A stretch of 64,000 nt of DNA from Pomphorhynchus laevis (taxonomy: Eukaryota > Acanthocephala > Palaeacanthocephala > Echinorhynchida > Pomphorhynchidae): the NCBI GenBank assembly GCA_012934845.2, contig WNNJ02002217.1:62001-126000 (forward strand), in the 5' to 3' direction. Shown piece after piece: positions 53,075 to 63,019 of the stretch. Each line of letters opens with the position of its first letter. Position 1 is the first letter of the stretch. The notes beneath the pieces were generated by a model. That model had not been told where the DNA came from. It did not search any database and saw only the letters and a list, made by a program, of their open reading frames with translations. The position numbers were made by a program, and so were the translations under genes.

Positions 53075-54276
53075 CGAAAAACTTGGTCAGACGAAACGGG
53101 AATAAGGTGGAAAAGCTTTAGAAGGGAAGTATTTAAAGAGATGAGAGGATATAAGGGGCATATGGGTAGAACGGAAATTAAATTAGATAGCTTAGTGGCC
53201 GATAAGAGGAAAATTCATCAGGATCTATGTTGCAAATGGTAGATGATCGTGAAAGAATTGAGTTTAAGATTTTCTAATGAGATTTAGAGTTGGAAGTGGA
53301 CTCGAGTTGATTTCGCCAAAAGAGAGTACGTTTAGTCCGCATACGAATGAGATGGGAACGGCGGAGAGAAAGATAGGAAGCACGGAGATTTGGAGTAAAT
53401 GAGGTTGTAGAACATTTAAGAAAGCGATTAAACACACCAAAATAGTGACGGAGCCGATGCTTAGAAAGACTACAGTCTGAAACGAAACAGGGAGCACGGA
53501 GCGACCGCTGAAAACGTCGTGGTCGAATAGGCAGAAAGTTATTAAGGTTGTGGGTAAGTTCAGAATCAAACATAATGAAGAGATCATCGGGAGATATATA
53601 GTTAAGAGGAAGTGAAAAGAGAGAAAAATTGAGTAAGGCTGTTTAGAAAATAGGGATATCGAGAAGTTTCCAGGGTCGAATTGAAGTAATGTTGGATGTG
53701 AAGAAGGATGGATACGAGTAAGAGTAAAAATAACAAGGACATGATCGGATAAACCAGAATCAGTAATTGACAAAGGTATAGTCATTAAAACAGTTAAGAA
53801 CAGCAATGATGTCGAGAGCACCGCCGATAATATGAGTAGGGATTGTTGAAAATAATTTATAGTTAAAATCAGAAAAAAAGATTAGTTAAAGTGATAGAGT
53901 CAGAGTCAGCCCGGAGATCAAGATGAATGTTAAAGTCACCGAGAATAAAATAAGGAGTATAAGACAATGAACAGTGAGGCAGAAGATCTGCAAAGTCGTT
54001 AAAGTAGATACATGATGGGGCAACTGAACCTGGGCTGTATACAATCACAAGTTCTAGAGGGAAATGAGTTGATAATCTGCGTATGTGTAATTCGAACAAA
54101 GTGTAACGGATGTTAACGTTAATTTTACTTAGCGATATTGGGTGACGAGCAATTACAACAATACCGCCATGGTTAGAAGCAGTAGATGTATGAGGCAATT
54201 GGACGAGCTGATTCAACTAGAGAACAACCAGAGACGACTAATAGCAAGATCGTCGGAGTCAGAGTGCCAGGATTCG
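53075..54276 (-). mobile_element. LINE family A, endonuclease and linker portion (host of nested insertions)
   Basis: Minus-strand codons for the endonuclease: NHGGIVVIARHPISLSKINV, PLELVIVYSPGSVAPS, YFILGDFNIHLD (intact GDFN, metal/phosphate-binding loop) and SITDSGLSDHVLV (Asp-His). The linker follows (RAPCFVSDCSLSKHRLRHYF, FWRNQLESTSNSKSH). It continues upstream across the RTE insertion at 55531-55665 and downstream across the D insertion at 51674. Confidence 0.82.
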
Positions 54277-54286
54277 GTAATGCATA

Positions 54287-55520
54287 TAATCTTCTTCTTA
54301 TTCTTCAGCCTTTGTTCCGCTTTGAGGCAGGGTCGGCTATGTGAGATTTAGCCCTCCATTTCGCTCTATTTTCGGCTTGGTCTGGGTGAAGTCCAGCTGC
54401 CTTGAGATCTGTGTGAAGGCCATCTAACCATCGGTGCTTGGGTCGACCTCTCGGGCGTTTGCCTATGATCTCATACTTTAAGGCGGTCTTTGCAAGGGAA
54501 TAATTTTCACTCCGCAACACGTGGCCATACCACCGGAGTCTGGCCCCTTGCATTTTATTTACGATAGGGGCGACGCCGTATCTTCGGAGGATGTCCATAT
54601 TTCTCACGTGGTCATACCGGGTAATTCCGCTTATCCACCGCAGCATTTTCGTCTCCATGACCGCAAAGCGTCGTTCCGCTGCCTTGGTAATAGGCAAGCA
54701 CTCTGTGCCGTACATAGCCATAGGGCGAATGATTGAGCGGTAGATCTTTGATTTCAGGTGATCCTTGATGCGACGGTCACATAAAACACCTGTCGTCGCT
54801 CGCCATTTTGTCCACGCTGAGCTTATTCGTGCATTGACTTCATAAGTCACGTCGCCGCTTGCCGAGAGTATGGTTCTGAGGTACTTGAACCGGTCCGTTC
54901 GTCTCAGGTCAAAGCCATTAATATTGATGGTGCCACTTTCATGTGGGTCTGTTGTGAGGTATTCGGTCTTGTCTAGATTAAGTCGTAGTCCGTATTGTGC
55001 GAGTCGGTTATTCCATACAGTAGTTGATTCCTCCAGGTCCTGTTTGTTGTCCGCCACCAGCCAGGCATCGTCAGAGTAAAGAATGGTATATGGAATCGAC
55101 TTTTGGATATCACGCGTTATAGCGTTCATAACTGTGTTGAATAATGCCGGTGAGAGAGCACTTCCTTGATGGACCCCCACTGATATTTGAAATGGCTGTG
55201 ACATTCCAGCTGCGCTTAGAACCCGACTTTCGGTATTCTCGTAGAGCAGCATCACCCATCGGATTAGATGTTCCGGGACTTGATGCTGACGCAGCGCATA
55301 CCATATTAATTCATGTGGTACACGATCAAAAGCCTTTTCCAAATCCAAGAATACAACGTGGAGCGGCTGATTTTTCTCCAAGTGTTTTTCTAGGAGCAGT
55401 CGTGCTGCGTGGATAGCGTCAGTGGTGCCACAGTTTTTTACGAATCCTGTTTGGTTTATGGTGATATCAACAATGTCACGGATACGCTTATCTAGAATTC
55501 GTTCAAATATTTTCATCGCT
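54287..55520 (-). mobile_element. RTE-type LINE, 5'-truncated, open RT frame, nested in family A
   Basis: Flanked on both sides by GTAATGCATA (54277-54286 and 55521-55530), a 10-bp target duplication inside the CIT(E)SW codons of the family A endonuclease. The minus-strand frame is open over the whole insert to a stop at 54305: GFVKNCGTTDAIHAARLLLE, FLDLEKAFDRVPHELIWYAL, GVHQGSALSPALFNTVMNAI, TILYSDDAWLV (YSDD for YADD), LRLNLDKTEYLTTD and the RTE post-RT block RRYGVAPIVNKMQGARLRWY / GHVLRSENYSLAKTALKYEI. The 3' end has a (CTT)n-like tail on the + strand at 54290-54302. The frame continues upstream into 46 codons of A, giving a 450-codon fused frame by chance. Confidence 0.93.
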
Positions 55521-55530
55521 GTAATGCATA

Positions 55531-55665
55531 GAATATCGATAAATAATTGATCGAAGATATCAAGGAGCATATCAGCTTTATGAAGAATGGAGTGAGTGTT
55601 AAATGGACTAAGACGAAAAGTATGCTCAGGAGCGAGATCGATTAGCGAAGAAGACAAGGGGAAAG
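55531..55665 (-). mobile_element. LINE family A, start of endonuclease (5' side of RTE insertion)
   Basis: Minus-strand codons FRLSPFNTHSILHKADMLLD, then IFDQLFIDILCIT, equal to the start of the A endonuclease at 60860-60990 (HSKISSS.. / FDQLYIDILCITKSW). It is cut at about 55665, where + strand family C sequence begins. Confidence 0.75.
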
Positions 55666-57168
55666 ATTAGGGGGTGAAATATAATTTTATTTTAAAGGCA
55701 TACAATGTTCTCTGTATCACTGAGTCATGGTTTCATCAGTATATTGTCGATCTCGCTGTTAATATCCAGGGTTTTCGCCTACTTCGAAGCGATATAAGAT
55801 CTTGGTGTTGCTGCGTATATTTGAGATAATTTTATTTTTTATGACGTTTCAAACATATGCGATCCCAATGCCTATTTTGACTCTAAGCTTACATATTAAG
55901 CAGACTATATTGGTTAAATTTTTTATAGTGTATCGCTCCCTTTCCATGACCACTGACTGTGATCTCATGGTACAAATTTTACAATCGACGTATTTCTTCC
56001 CACTCTATTCTATTGGGCGATTTTAATCTACCGCTTTCTAATTGGTCTGAATTTGTGTTTTAATGAAGGTATTGCCATAGAACGAAAGATTTATGAGTTT
56101 CTTACTGATAAGCTTCTACTGATCCAACACATTGAACAACCATCTTGTTTATCATCTAGCGATGGTGCGATACTTGATGTGTTATTGTTATAGCATGTGA
56201 ATGACCTCCGATGCGTGTGATTTCACCAATTGGCAGACTTTCTAAAGTGATAGATTAAGGGCTCAGATAGTTGTTGCTTTTTCGCAGTCGCTTATGAAAG
56301 CTATCTCGCTTTTATCTAAGCGTCCGCGCACATTATAAATATGCGAGAAATCTATGTATCAGATTAAAAGCTTCGAAACGAGATAGATTTAAATCTGAAA
56401 TCGTCGATGAGATTAATCGAAACTCTAAAGTATTTTGGTCCAATGTGCGTCGTAACAGAACTTTTAATAATGAAATCAAATACATGCGCACAGCTGCTAA
56501 AACACTTAGAGCGTTATATTGTATTAAAAACACTTTTGCAAGGCTAAATCCGTCGAGTTTTAAACGACTTTATTGCGCGTTAATATTAACCAGGAAAGAT
56601 GACATTGTCAAGAGTCTTGCTTTATCATTTTTATTTTCATCGATTTCTTCTTCTGTTGATTTGGTATGGCTCCCTGATACCACATCATGCTAATTTCTTT
56701 CCTGTATCTGTTGATGAGTTTCAAATAATCCTCGCAAAGGTAACTCAATTCAGTGCTTGGGGAACCAATAATGTCTCGTAGTTTCTTCTCAAAACATTAT
56801 CTAATTACTTAGCTCTTTATCTTGCCAAGATCTTTTGCAATAGTAGTACTACTGGTCGTGTCCCTGACGTTTGGAAATCTGCGATCATTGTTCCAATTCC
56901 AAAGAAGCTCATTCCAACCTTTTGTAGTTATTGTGAACCTATAGCCTAAGCGGTTCTCGAGTGTTTGCTTGCTCGTAGAATTTGAATTCATTTGAACTCA
57001 CACGGTTTATAGCGCCTTTTAGAACGTTTTCCGCTCCGGTCGATCCTGTCTATCGAATTTACTAAATGCACTTGAAATGTGGACTAAAACACTTAGTATC
57101 GGTGGATCAATAAATGTAATTTGTATTGACTTATCCAAAGCATTTGACCGAGTTCCACAGAGCAGTTT

Positions 57169-57480
57169 ACTTAGCTTATTATGTATTTAGCTTATTATTA
57201 CTTAGCTTATTATGTACTTAGCTTATTATTACTTAGCTTATTATGTACTTAGCTTATTATTACTTAGCTTATTATGTATTTAGCTTATTATTACTTAGCT
57301 TATTATGTACTTAGCTTATTATTACTTAGCTTATTATGTACTTAGCTTATTATTACTTAGCTTATTATGTACTTAGCTTATTATTACTTAGCTTATTATG
57401 TACTTAGCTTATTATTACTTAGCTTATTATGTACTTAGCTTATTATTACTTAGCTATTACCTAGCTTATTACTTTACTTA
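57169..57480. repeat. 31-bp minisatellite grown inside LINE RT coding sequence
   Basis: About ten units of an alternating pair (CTTAGCTTATTATGTA + CTTAGCTTATTATTA). The equivalent place in the C copy at 2565-2600 is a single CTTAGCTTGTTGTCTCATTATGG (the S-L-L-S-H-Y-G codons), so the array expanded from the element's own sequence between palm motif A and the next block. Confidence 0.93.
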
Positions 57481-57855
57481 CTCATTATGGAGTTTCCTCA
57501 ACCCTATGTAATTGGATTCGTGATTTTCTTCACAATAGATTTTTCCGAATTAGAGTTAGTGACTATCTTTCATCAGCAAAACATCTTTATTGTGGTGTTT
57601 CCCAGTGTACTGTACTTTACCCACTAACCTTTATTATGTTCATAAATGACCTACTTTTACGACTCAGAGCCATTGTCTGGCCTACATGCAGAAAAATTAA
57701 TGCTGAAAATGTGTGCATATGAATCTAGGAAATGGAAATTGTGATCAGCAGTTTATTCGGGATCTGTGAGACTTAATATTGTCACAGAATATAAAGATTT
57801 GAGAATCACTTTGAACAGGCCATGAAAAACTGGCTCAAATATTGACCATATTTAT

Positions 57856-58051
57856 GTTAAAAGTAGTAACTCGTCTTAGCGACCTTGGAATAGTAGTTGC
57901 GAATGATTTTTCGACTAGTTGGAATACTGAGTTGGCTTGCTCAAAAGTAGTAAAAGTAGAGTTAAAAGTAGTAACTCGTCTTAGCGACCTTGGAATAGTA
58001 GTTGCGAATGATTTTTCGACTAGTTGGAATACTGAGTTGGCTTGCTCAAAA
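57856..58051. repeat. 105-bp tandem duplication (35 codons, in frame)
   Basis: 57856-57960 is repeated from 57961 to about 58051 with no visible difference. The repeated peptide includes VVTRLSDLGIVVANDFSTSW. It lies within the family C RT. Confidence 0.93.
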
Positions 58052-58159
58052 GCAAATCGAATGGTTGGAATGATTCGTAGAACTTTTAGTGTGTTGAATC
58101 CAGTTTCATTTAGAGCCCTCGCCAACGCATTTGTGATCAGTCATCTTAACTATAATAAT

Positions 58160-61100
58160 ACAAATTTATTTAATGTGGCAAATGCGTACAAGCTGTACGC
58201 TTACAAGTCCACAAACAAAAATGAAAACGTCAAACAGATAAATTGTTTAAAGGGATTGGATTTGTCGTTTGAAGCAAGGGAGGTAAGTTGATTGGCGTAT
58301 ATGAATGGGCAGATGATTCCACGATAGAGGAGCAGCCACCAGGAAGGAACGGAGTCCAAAGGAGGTAGAGTAGTTTGGGACATGTAAAAGAAGGGAATTA
58401 CAGGAACGCAAAGAACAGTAAACAGAACGAGAATTATCAAGAAAAGGAAGGTTGAAAAATGAAGGGGTGTGAAAAGTTACAAGGCGGAAAGCAACGATAA
58501 GAAGACGAATTTGAACACGACAATAAATTGTAGGCAAATCGAGAGAAGCAAGATGGTAGGATGTATGATCAAAACGACGAAGACGGAGGAGAATTCGGAC
58601 AGCTGCGTTGACGATGCGTTGTAGGGGAAGAAGAGTGGATTTAGGTGAGTTGGAAAATAGACTAAGACAACATCGAGTCTAGAAAATAGGAGAGAAGATA
58701 TTAGAGTCATACAAGAAGGGAAATCGATCAATCTACGAACTTGACGGAGGTTGCGGAGTATCAAGGTAGATGAGCGTACTTTATCTCTAACGAAAGGTTT
58801 AAGTGAAAGTCGGTTGTCGAAATGGAAGCCTAGGAAAACGAGATTATCAACGATAAGAATTGTAGAATTTAATGATACGGAGGGAGGTTCGAAGCCGAGG
58901 CATCAAGGTAGGATCCACATAATTTTGGATTTATCAGGATTCAGAGAAAGGCGAAGGGAAGAAAGATGATTGGAAATTGAGACAAGACAGTCGGAAGCAG
59001 AAACACTAAGATCGAAGACAAATCACCGAGAAGAGAGAAAAGTATAGGGCCTAATACGGAGCCTTGTGGAACACCGGACGGAATGGACGAAGGATGGGAG
59101 AGAGAAGAGTTAGAATATACGCGAAATGTACGGTTTGATAGATAAGAAGAAAACCATGATACAGTGGGTAAAGAGAAGCCATAATCATGACGAAGGCGAT
59201 GGAGAAGAATCAAGTGATCGACGATGTCAAAAGCAGACGATAGATCAAGAGAAACTATGACACTACCTAATTTACGATCGCGCGATATGAGTAAGTCGTT
59301 TTAAACTTTAAGACATGCAATTTCGGTAGAGTAATTAGAGCGAAAAGCGGCTTGGAAGGGAGGAAATAAGTTAGAGGAATAGATATATGCATTAACTTCC
59401 TTAAGAACGAGACGCTCAAGGAGTTTAGAGAGAGAGTTGGGAGAAGTGAAATAGGACGGTACGATGATGGTAGTGAAGAGTCGAGAGATTGCTTTTTGAT
59501 GAGAGGACGAACAGTGGCGCATTTCCAGATGGAAGGAAATGTACGGCTACGGATGGACGAGTTGAACAATGTGGTTAGGAAGGGTAAGATAGAGGAGCAG
59601 ATATTTTTAAGCAAGTGAGTGGGAATTGGGTCAGAAGGAGATGTTTTATTAGGTAATGACAGCAGAACCGAAGAAACTTCATCAGACGAAACGGGAAGAA
59701 GGTGGAATAGTTCTGGGTGGGAAGTATTTAAAGAGAAGAGTAAGTACAAGGGGGCTATGGGTAGTAGGGAAAGTAAATTAGATAGCTTAGTTTGTAGATA
59801 AGAAGAAAATTCATCAGGATTTATATTACAAGGGGTAGATGATCGTGAAAGAATTGAGTTTAAGATTTTCCAATGAGATTTAGAGTTGGAAGATGACTCG
59901 AGTTGATTTCGCCAAAAGAGAGTACGTTCAGTACGTATAAGAATGAGATGTGAACGGCGTTGAGAAAAGTAGGAATCACGAAGATTTGGAGGGAGTGAGT
60001 TGGGAGAACGTTTAAGAATGCGTTTATACATACGAAAAGAGTGACGGAGTCGCCGCTTAGAAAGACTACAGTCAGAATCGAACCAGTGAGCATGGCGCAA
60101 GCGCCGGGAACGTCGAAGTCGACTAAGCAGAAGGTTATTGAGGATCGACGTAAGTTCAGAATCAAACAGAATTCAAAGATCATCGGGAGCGAGATAGTTA
60201 AGAGGAAGTGAAAAGAGTGAAGAATTGAGTAAGGCTTGCAGAGAATAGGGATATCGAGAAGCTTCCAGGGTCGACTTGGTGTTGATAATGGTAAAGGCGG
60301 AGAAGGATGATGGGGACGAGTAAGAGTAAGAGTGACACGGAAATGATCGGACAAACCAGGATCAGTAATTGACAAAGAGGTATAGTCATTGAAGCAGTTA
60401 GGAACAGCAATGATGTCGAGAGCACCGCCGAGAATATGAGTTGGGCTTGTTGAAAGTAATTTATAGTTAAAATCAGAAAAAAGATTAGTTAAAGTGATAG
60501 AGTCAGAGTCAGACGGGCGATCAAGACGAATGTTAAAGTCACCGAGAACAAAAGAAGGAGTACAAGACAATGAACAGTGAGACATTAGATCTGCAAGGTC
60601 GTTAAAGAAGATACGTGATGGGGCAACTGAACCTGGGCTGTATACAATCACAAGTTTCAGAGGAAAGGCGTTGATAATCTGCATATGAGTAATTCGAACG
60701 AAGTGTAACAGATGTTAACGTTGATTTTACGTAAAGACATTGGGTGACAAGCAATGGCAACAATACCGCCATGGTTAGAAGCAGTAGATGCATGAGATGC
60801 AATTTGACGAGCTGATTCATCTAGAGAACAACCAGAGCGACATAGACGACGGATTGCAAGATCGTCATAGTCAGAGTACCAGGATTTGGTAATGCAGAGA
60901 ATATCGATATATAATTGATCGAAGATATCGAGGAGCTTATTTAGAATGAGAAAGATTAATGGAAGTTTGGTACGTAGTTGAACAAGGAGTGTGTGAGAGA
61001 GTAGGTTTAATAATGTGATTATATGATGCGAAGTCAGGTGTTGATGCGATGGAAACATCTAAAACATCATTGGTCTGAGTGGTAATGTGTGATACAGGAG

Positions 61101-61371
61101 TAGATGAGCAGGATAACTATAGTAGTCGTACTGATGTACAAAAACTGCGTGTGAACTGTTTACGGTTATACACCGAGTGGTCGGATATTTTAACACGAAC
61201 AAGTGTCCATACATCACAATCTTTGGAATCGCATCCAACTTCGAAGCTGGTATAACCATCATTGCATTCCGATGTGGAAGATTCTTGATCAGGAACAGGG
61301 ATCTGAGATCGCGCTTTTTTATGCATGACCTTTTATCGATAGATTGAGCTCAATCCGCGAGCGTAGCGAGC
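58160..61371 (-). mobile_element. LINE family A, nearly full length
   Basis: The best overall A copy. From 5' (right): a PHD-like start (61326-61120: SSTSECNDGYTSFEVGCDSK, CDVWTLVRVKISD, SFCTS), a spacer, and the endonuclease (60990-60240: DQLYIDILCITKSW, NHGGIVAIACHPMSL, LVIVYSPGSVAPSRIF, SFVLGDFNIRLDRPSD with intact [35 protein letters not shown]). The linker and RT fingers follow (60100-59267: FWRNQLESSSNSKSHWKILN, IWKCATVRPLIKKQSLDSSL), then the palm (SSAFDIVDHLILLHRLRHDY, GVPQGSVLGPILFSLLGDLS; then a deletion removes the YADD region near 59010-59030). The thumb and C-terminus (58760-58247) are followed by the shared 3' tail at 58160-58212. Few breaks per block compared with other copies. 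Confidence 0.85.
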
Positions 61372-61470
61372 GGAACTGACAGGAATAATCTGGAACTGAC
61401 AGGAATAATCTGGAACTGACATGAATAATCTGGAACTGACAGGAATAATCTGGAACTGACAGGAATAATT
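61372..61470. repeat. 20-bp tandem repeat at the 5' end of LINE family A, 5 units
   Basis: Five units of GGAACTGACAGGAATAATCT, four of them identical and one with a G-to-T change, preceded by CGCGAGCGTAGCGAGC. They mark the 5' terminus of the A copy on the minus strand. The same layout with a close variant of the unit is at 6353-6472. Confidence 0.95.
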
Positions 61471-61489
61471 GTAAGGAGTTAATAGGGAT

Positions 61490-61990
61490 AACAAGATAGT
61501 TTAATGCATCACAATGTTCGTTCCCGAGAGCAGTATACGAGAAAAGTAGAATTGAAAATGTGCTGCGCCGGGCAACAAAGCTCGTAAATTCAGTTAAAGC
61601 CTTACCTTATAATGAAAGGCTAAAAAAACTTGGTATGGTTTCTATAAGCGACCTTCGGTTTCGGCGAGATATGTGTTCAACATGGGAAGCTTTACACAAG
61701 GGAAATCACGTCTTAAGAGAATTGATGACTGTTCGGAAAAGTCGGGCTTTGCGTGGACACAATTTTACTTTAGCCCATCGCCGAGATATACGCTCTAAAA
61801 CTGTACAATTTGGACACCGAATCGTAGGTAAGTGGAACCGATTAAGTGAAGAAATTGTCAACTCAAGATCGGTTTCAGCATTCAAACATGAACTTTTTTG
61901 ACTTTTGTTTGTGAGTCTTTCTTTTTTTCTTTACTTTTTCTTTTTTAACTGTGCAACTATGAGCTTTGCTTGTCTGTTTGTCGAAATAAT
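61490..61990 (+). mobile_element. LINE family C, 3' end (continuation after the family A insertion)
   Basis: NASQCSFPRAVYEKS-type codons lead into an open stretch 61560-61901: VLRRATKLVNSVKALPYNER, LKKLGMVSISDLRFRRDMC, RALRGHNFTLAHRRDIRSK and RIVGKWNRLSEEIVNSRSVS, equal to the last part of element D at 51840-52200. A T-rich 3' UTR follows. It continues the RT interrupted at 58150. Confidence 0.82.
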
Positions 61991-61994
61991 AATA

Positions 61995-62400
61995 TTGTAA
62001 AAAAAACTCTTTTGCAAGGCTAAATTTCTAAAGTTTTAAACGACTTTATCGCGCGTTAGTTCATTCACATATTGAGTATTGTGCCCATCCAAAATTTTTA
62101 TCTAATAAGGCCAAATTATCCAACCTGAGTCTATACTACGCAGATTATCTAGATTATGTTTTAATAATGCATGTTCATATGAGAGATGGCTACCCATCGC
62201 ATAGCGTAACCTTACGTGAAATGTCACATAGAGGTCATTGTCTGACTTCATATAAATTTGTGCATTGCAACATGACCAGTGTTGATATACTTTCCCATCG
62301 CTGCTTAAATATTTGGAATGTGCTGCCGAGTGAAATGGTCTATGCCTCCAACTTCTGCTTAGTTAAGACATTAGTCAAGCAATGAATCTTGAATTAATAA
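61995..62400 (+). mobile_element. LINE family C-like, second 3' fragment
   Basis: Codons for FKRLYRALVHSHIEYCAHP, then HMRDGYPSHSVTLREMSHRG and LSHRCLNIWNVLPSEMVYAS. This is the same C-terminal block as at 5862, 38540 and 39100, and a different branch from the piece immediately before it. Confidence 0.72.
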
Positions 62401-62424
62401 TTTGTAACTATAATAAATATGATA

Positions 62425-62720
62425 ATAAAGGGGCTGTTTATAAAGTGTATTGTTTCGACTGTGATGAAATATATATTGGTCATACAGGCTAATCTCTAGA
62501 TACCAGAATAAAGCTACAAATATATTTTTAAAAAGGATAAAGTTGGGCTTTTGTTGACTCAAGTATAAGTTTAGATCTCAGAATTGATTATAATAAGATC
62601 ATTGTTTTATCAAAATTGTTTGGATTGGAAATAATAGGAGTGTATTACATTAATATTGGTGATGCAACTTTGAGCTCTGCTCGCTATGTTGTCTTGTAAT
62701 AATAATCCAAACCGTAATAA
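62425..62720 (+). mobile_element. Penelope-like element, GIY-YIG endonuclease scrap
   Basis: The + strand encodes KGAVYKVYCFDCDEIYIGHT, then SLDTRIKL and, after a short gap, RIDYNKIIVLSKLFGLEIIG with VYYINIGDA. C-x-x-C-x-x-x-Y-I-G-x-T is the Penelope GIY-YIG signature. Broken; no RT is attached. The sequence differs from the nuclease at 17.9-18.1 kb. Confidence 0.75.
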
Positions 62721-63019
62721 TATCACGTCGAATAATAAAGCAGATATCACGTAGAATATTTTGTAACGATGCTGTAAACGATGGTTTTGTCTTATTATTC
62801 CCTGAAAGTTCGAAACATATTATGGCGTAGATCGAGAACAGATCTGTCTCTTCGTATTGAGTACACTGCTAGCTCAAATGATCTTGATGCAGACAATTTA
62901 CTGATCATCTATATTAATTTGTAAACTTTATTTTTTTTGTGATCAGGCAAAACAGCTTATCAGCTATCGCGTTGTTTGTAATAATAGTTGTTTTTCTTAA
63001 TTCTAATTTCTCATAAAAC

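Larger units (their letters stand above)
55680..58150 (+). mobile_element. LINE family C, endonuclease to RT, decayed
   Basis: The + strand carries NVLCITESWFHQYIVDLAVN and LLRSDIRSW (endonuclease, about 55690-55800), IYEFLTDKLLLIQHIEQPSC (about 56085-56160), the linker (RFKSEIVDEINRNSKVFW-like, 56380-56450; NRTFNNEIKYMRTAAK), RT fingers (TGRVPDVWKSAIIVPIPKK, about 56850-56920), palm A (INVICIDLSKAFDRVPQSSL, about 57110-57170), then GVSSTLCNWIRDFLHNRF, and the post-YADD block (RLSDLGIVVANDFSTSWNTE). The YADD region is not readable. The palm carries a minisatellite expansion, and the post-YADD block an in-frame tandem duplication. Family A is inserted at about 58152; C continues at 61490. Confidence 0.75.

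Noticed and set aside
54305-55657. 450-codon protein taken as one LINE ORF
   Set aside because: The first 46 codons belong to a family A endonuclease and the rest to an RTE element; a target duplication marks the junction.
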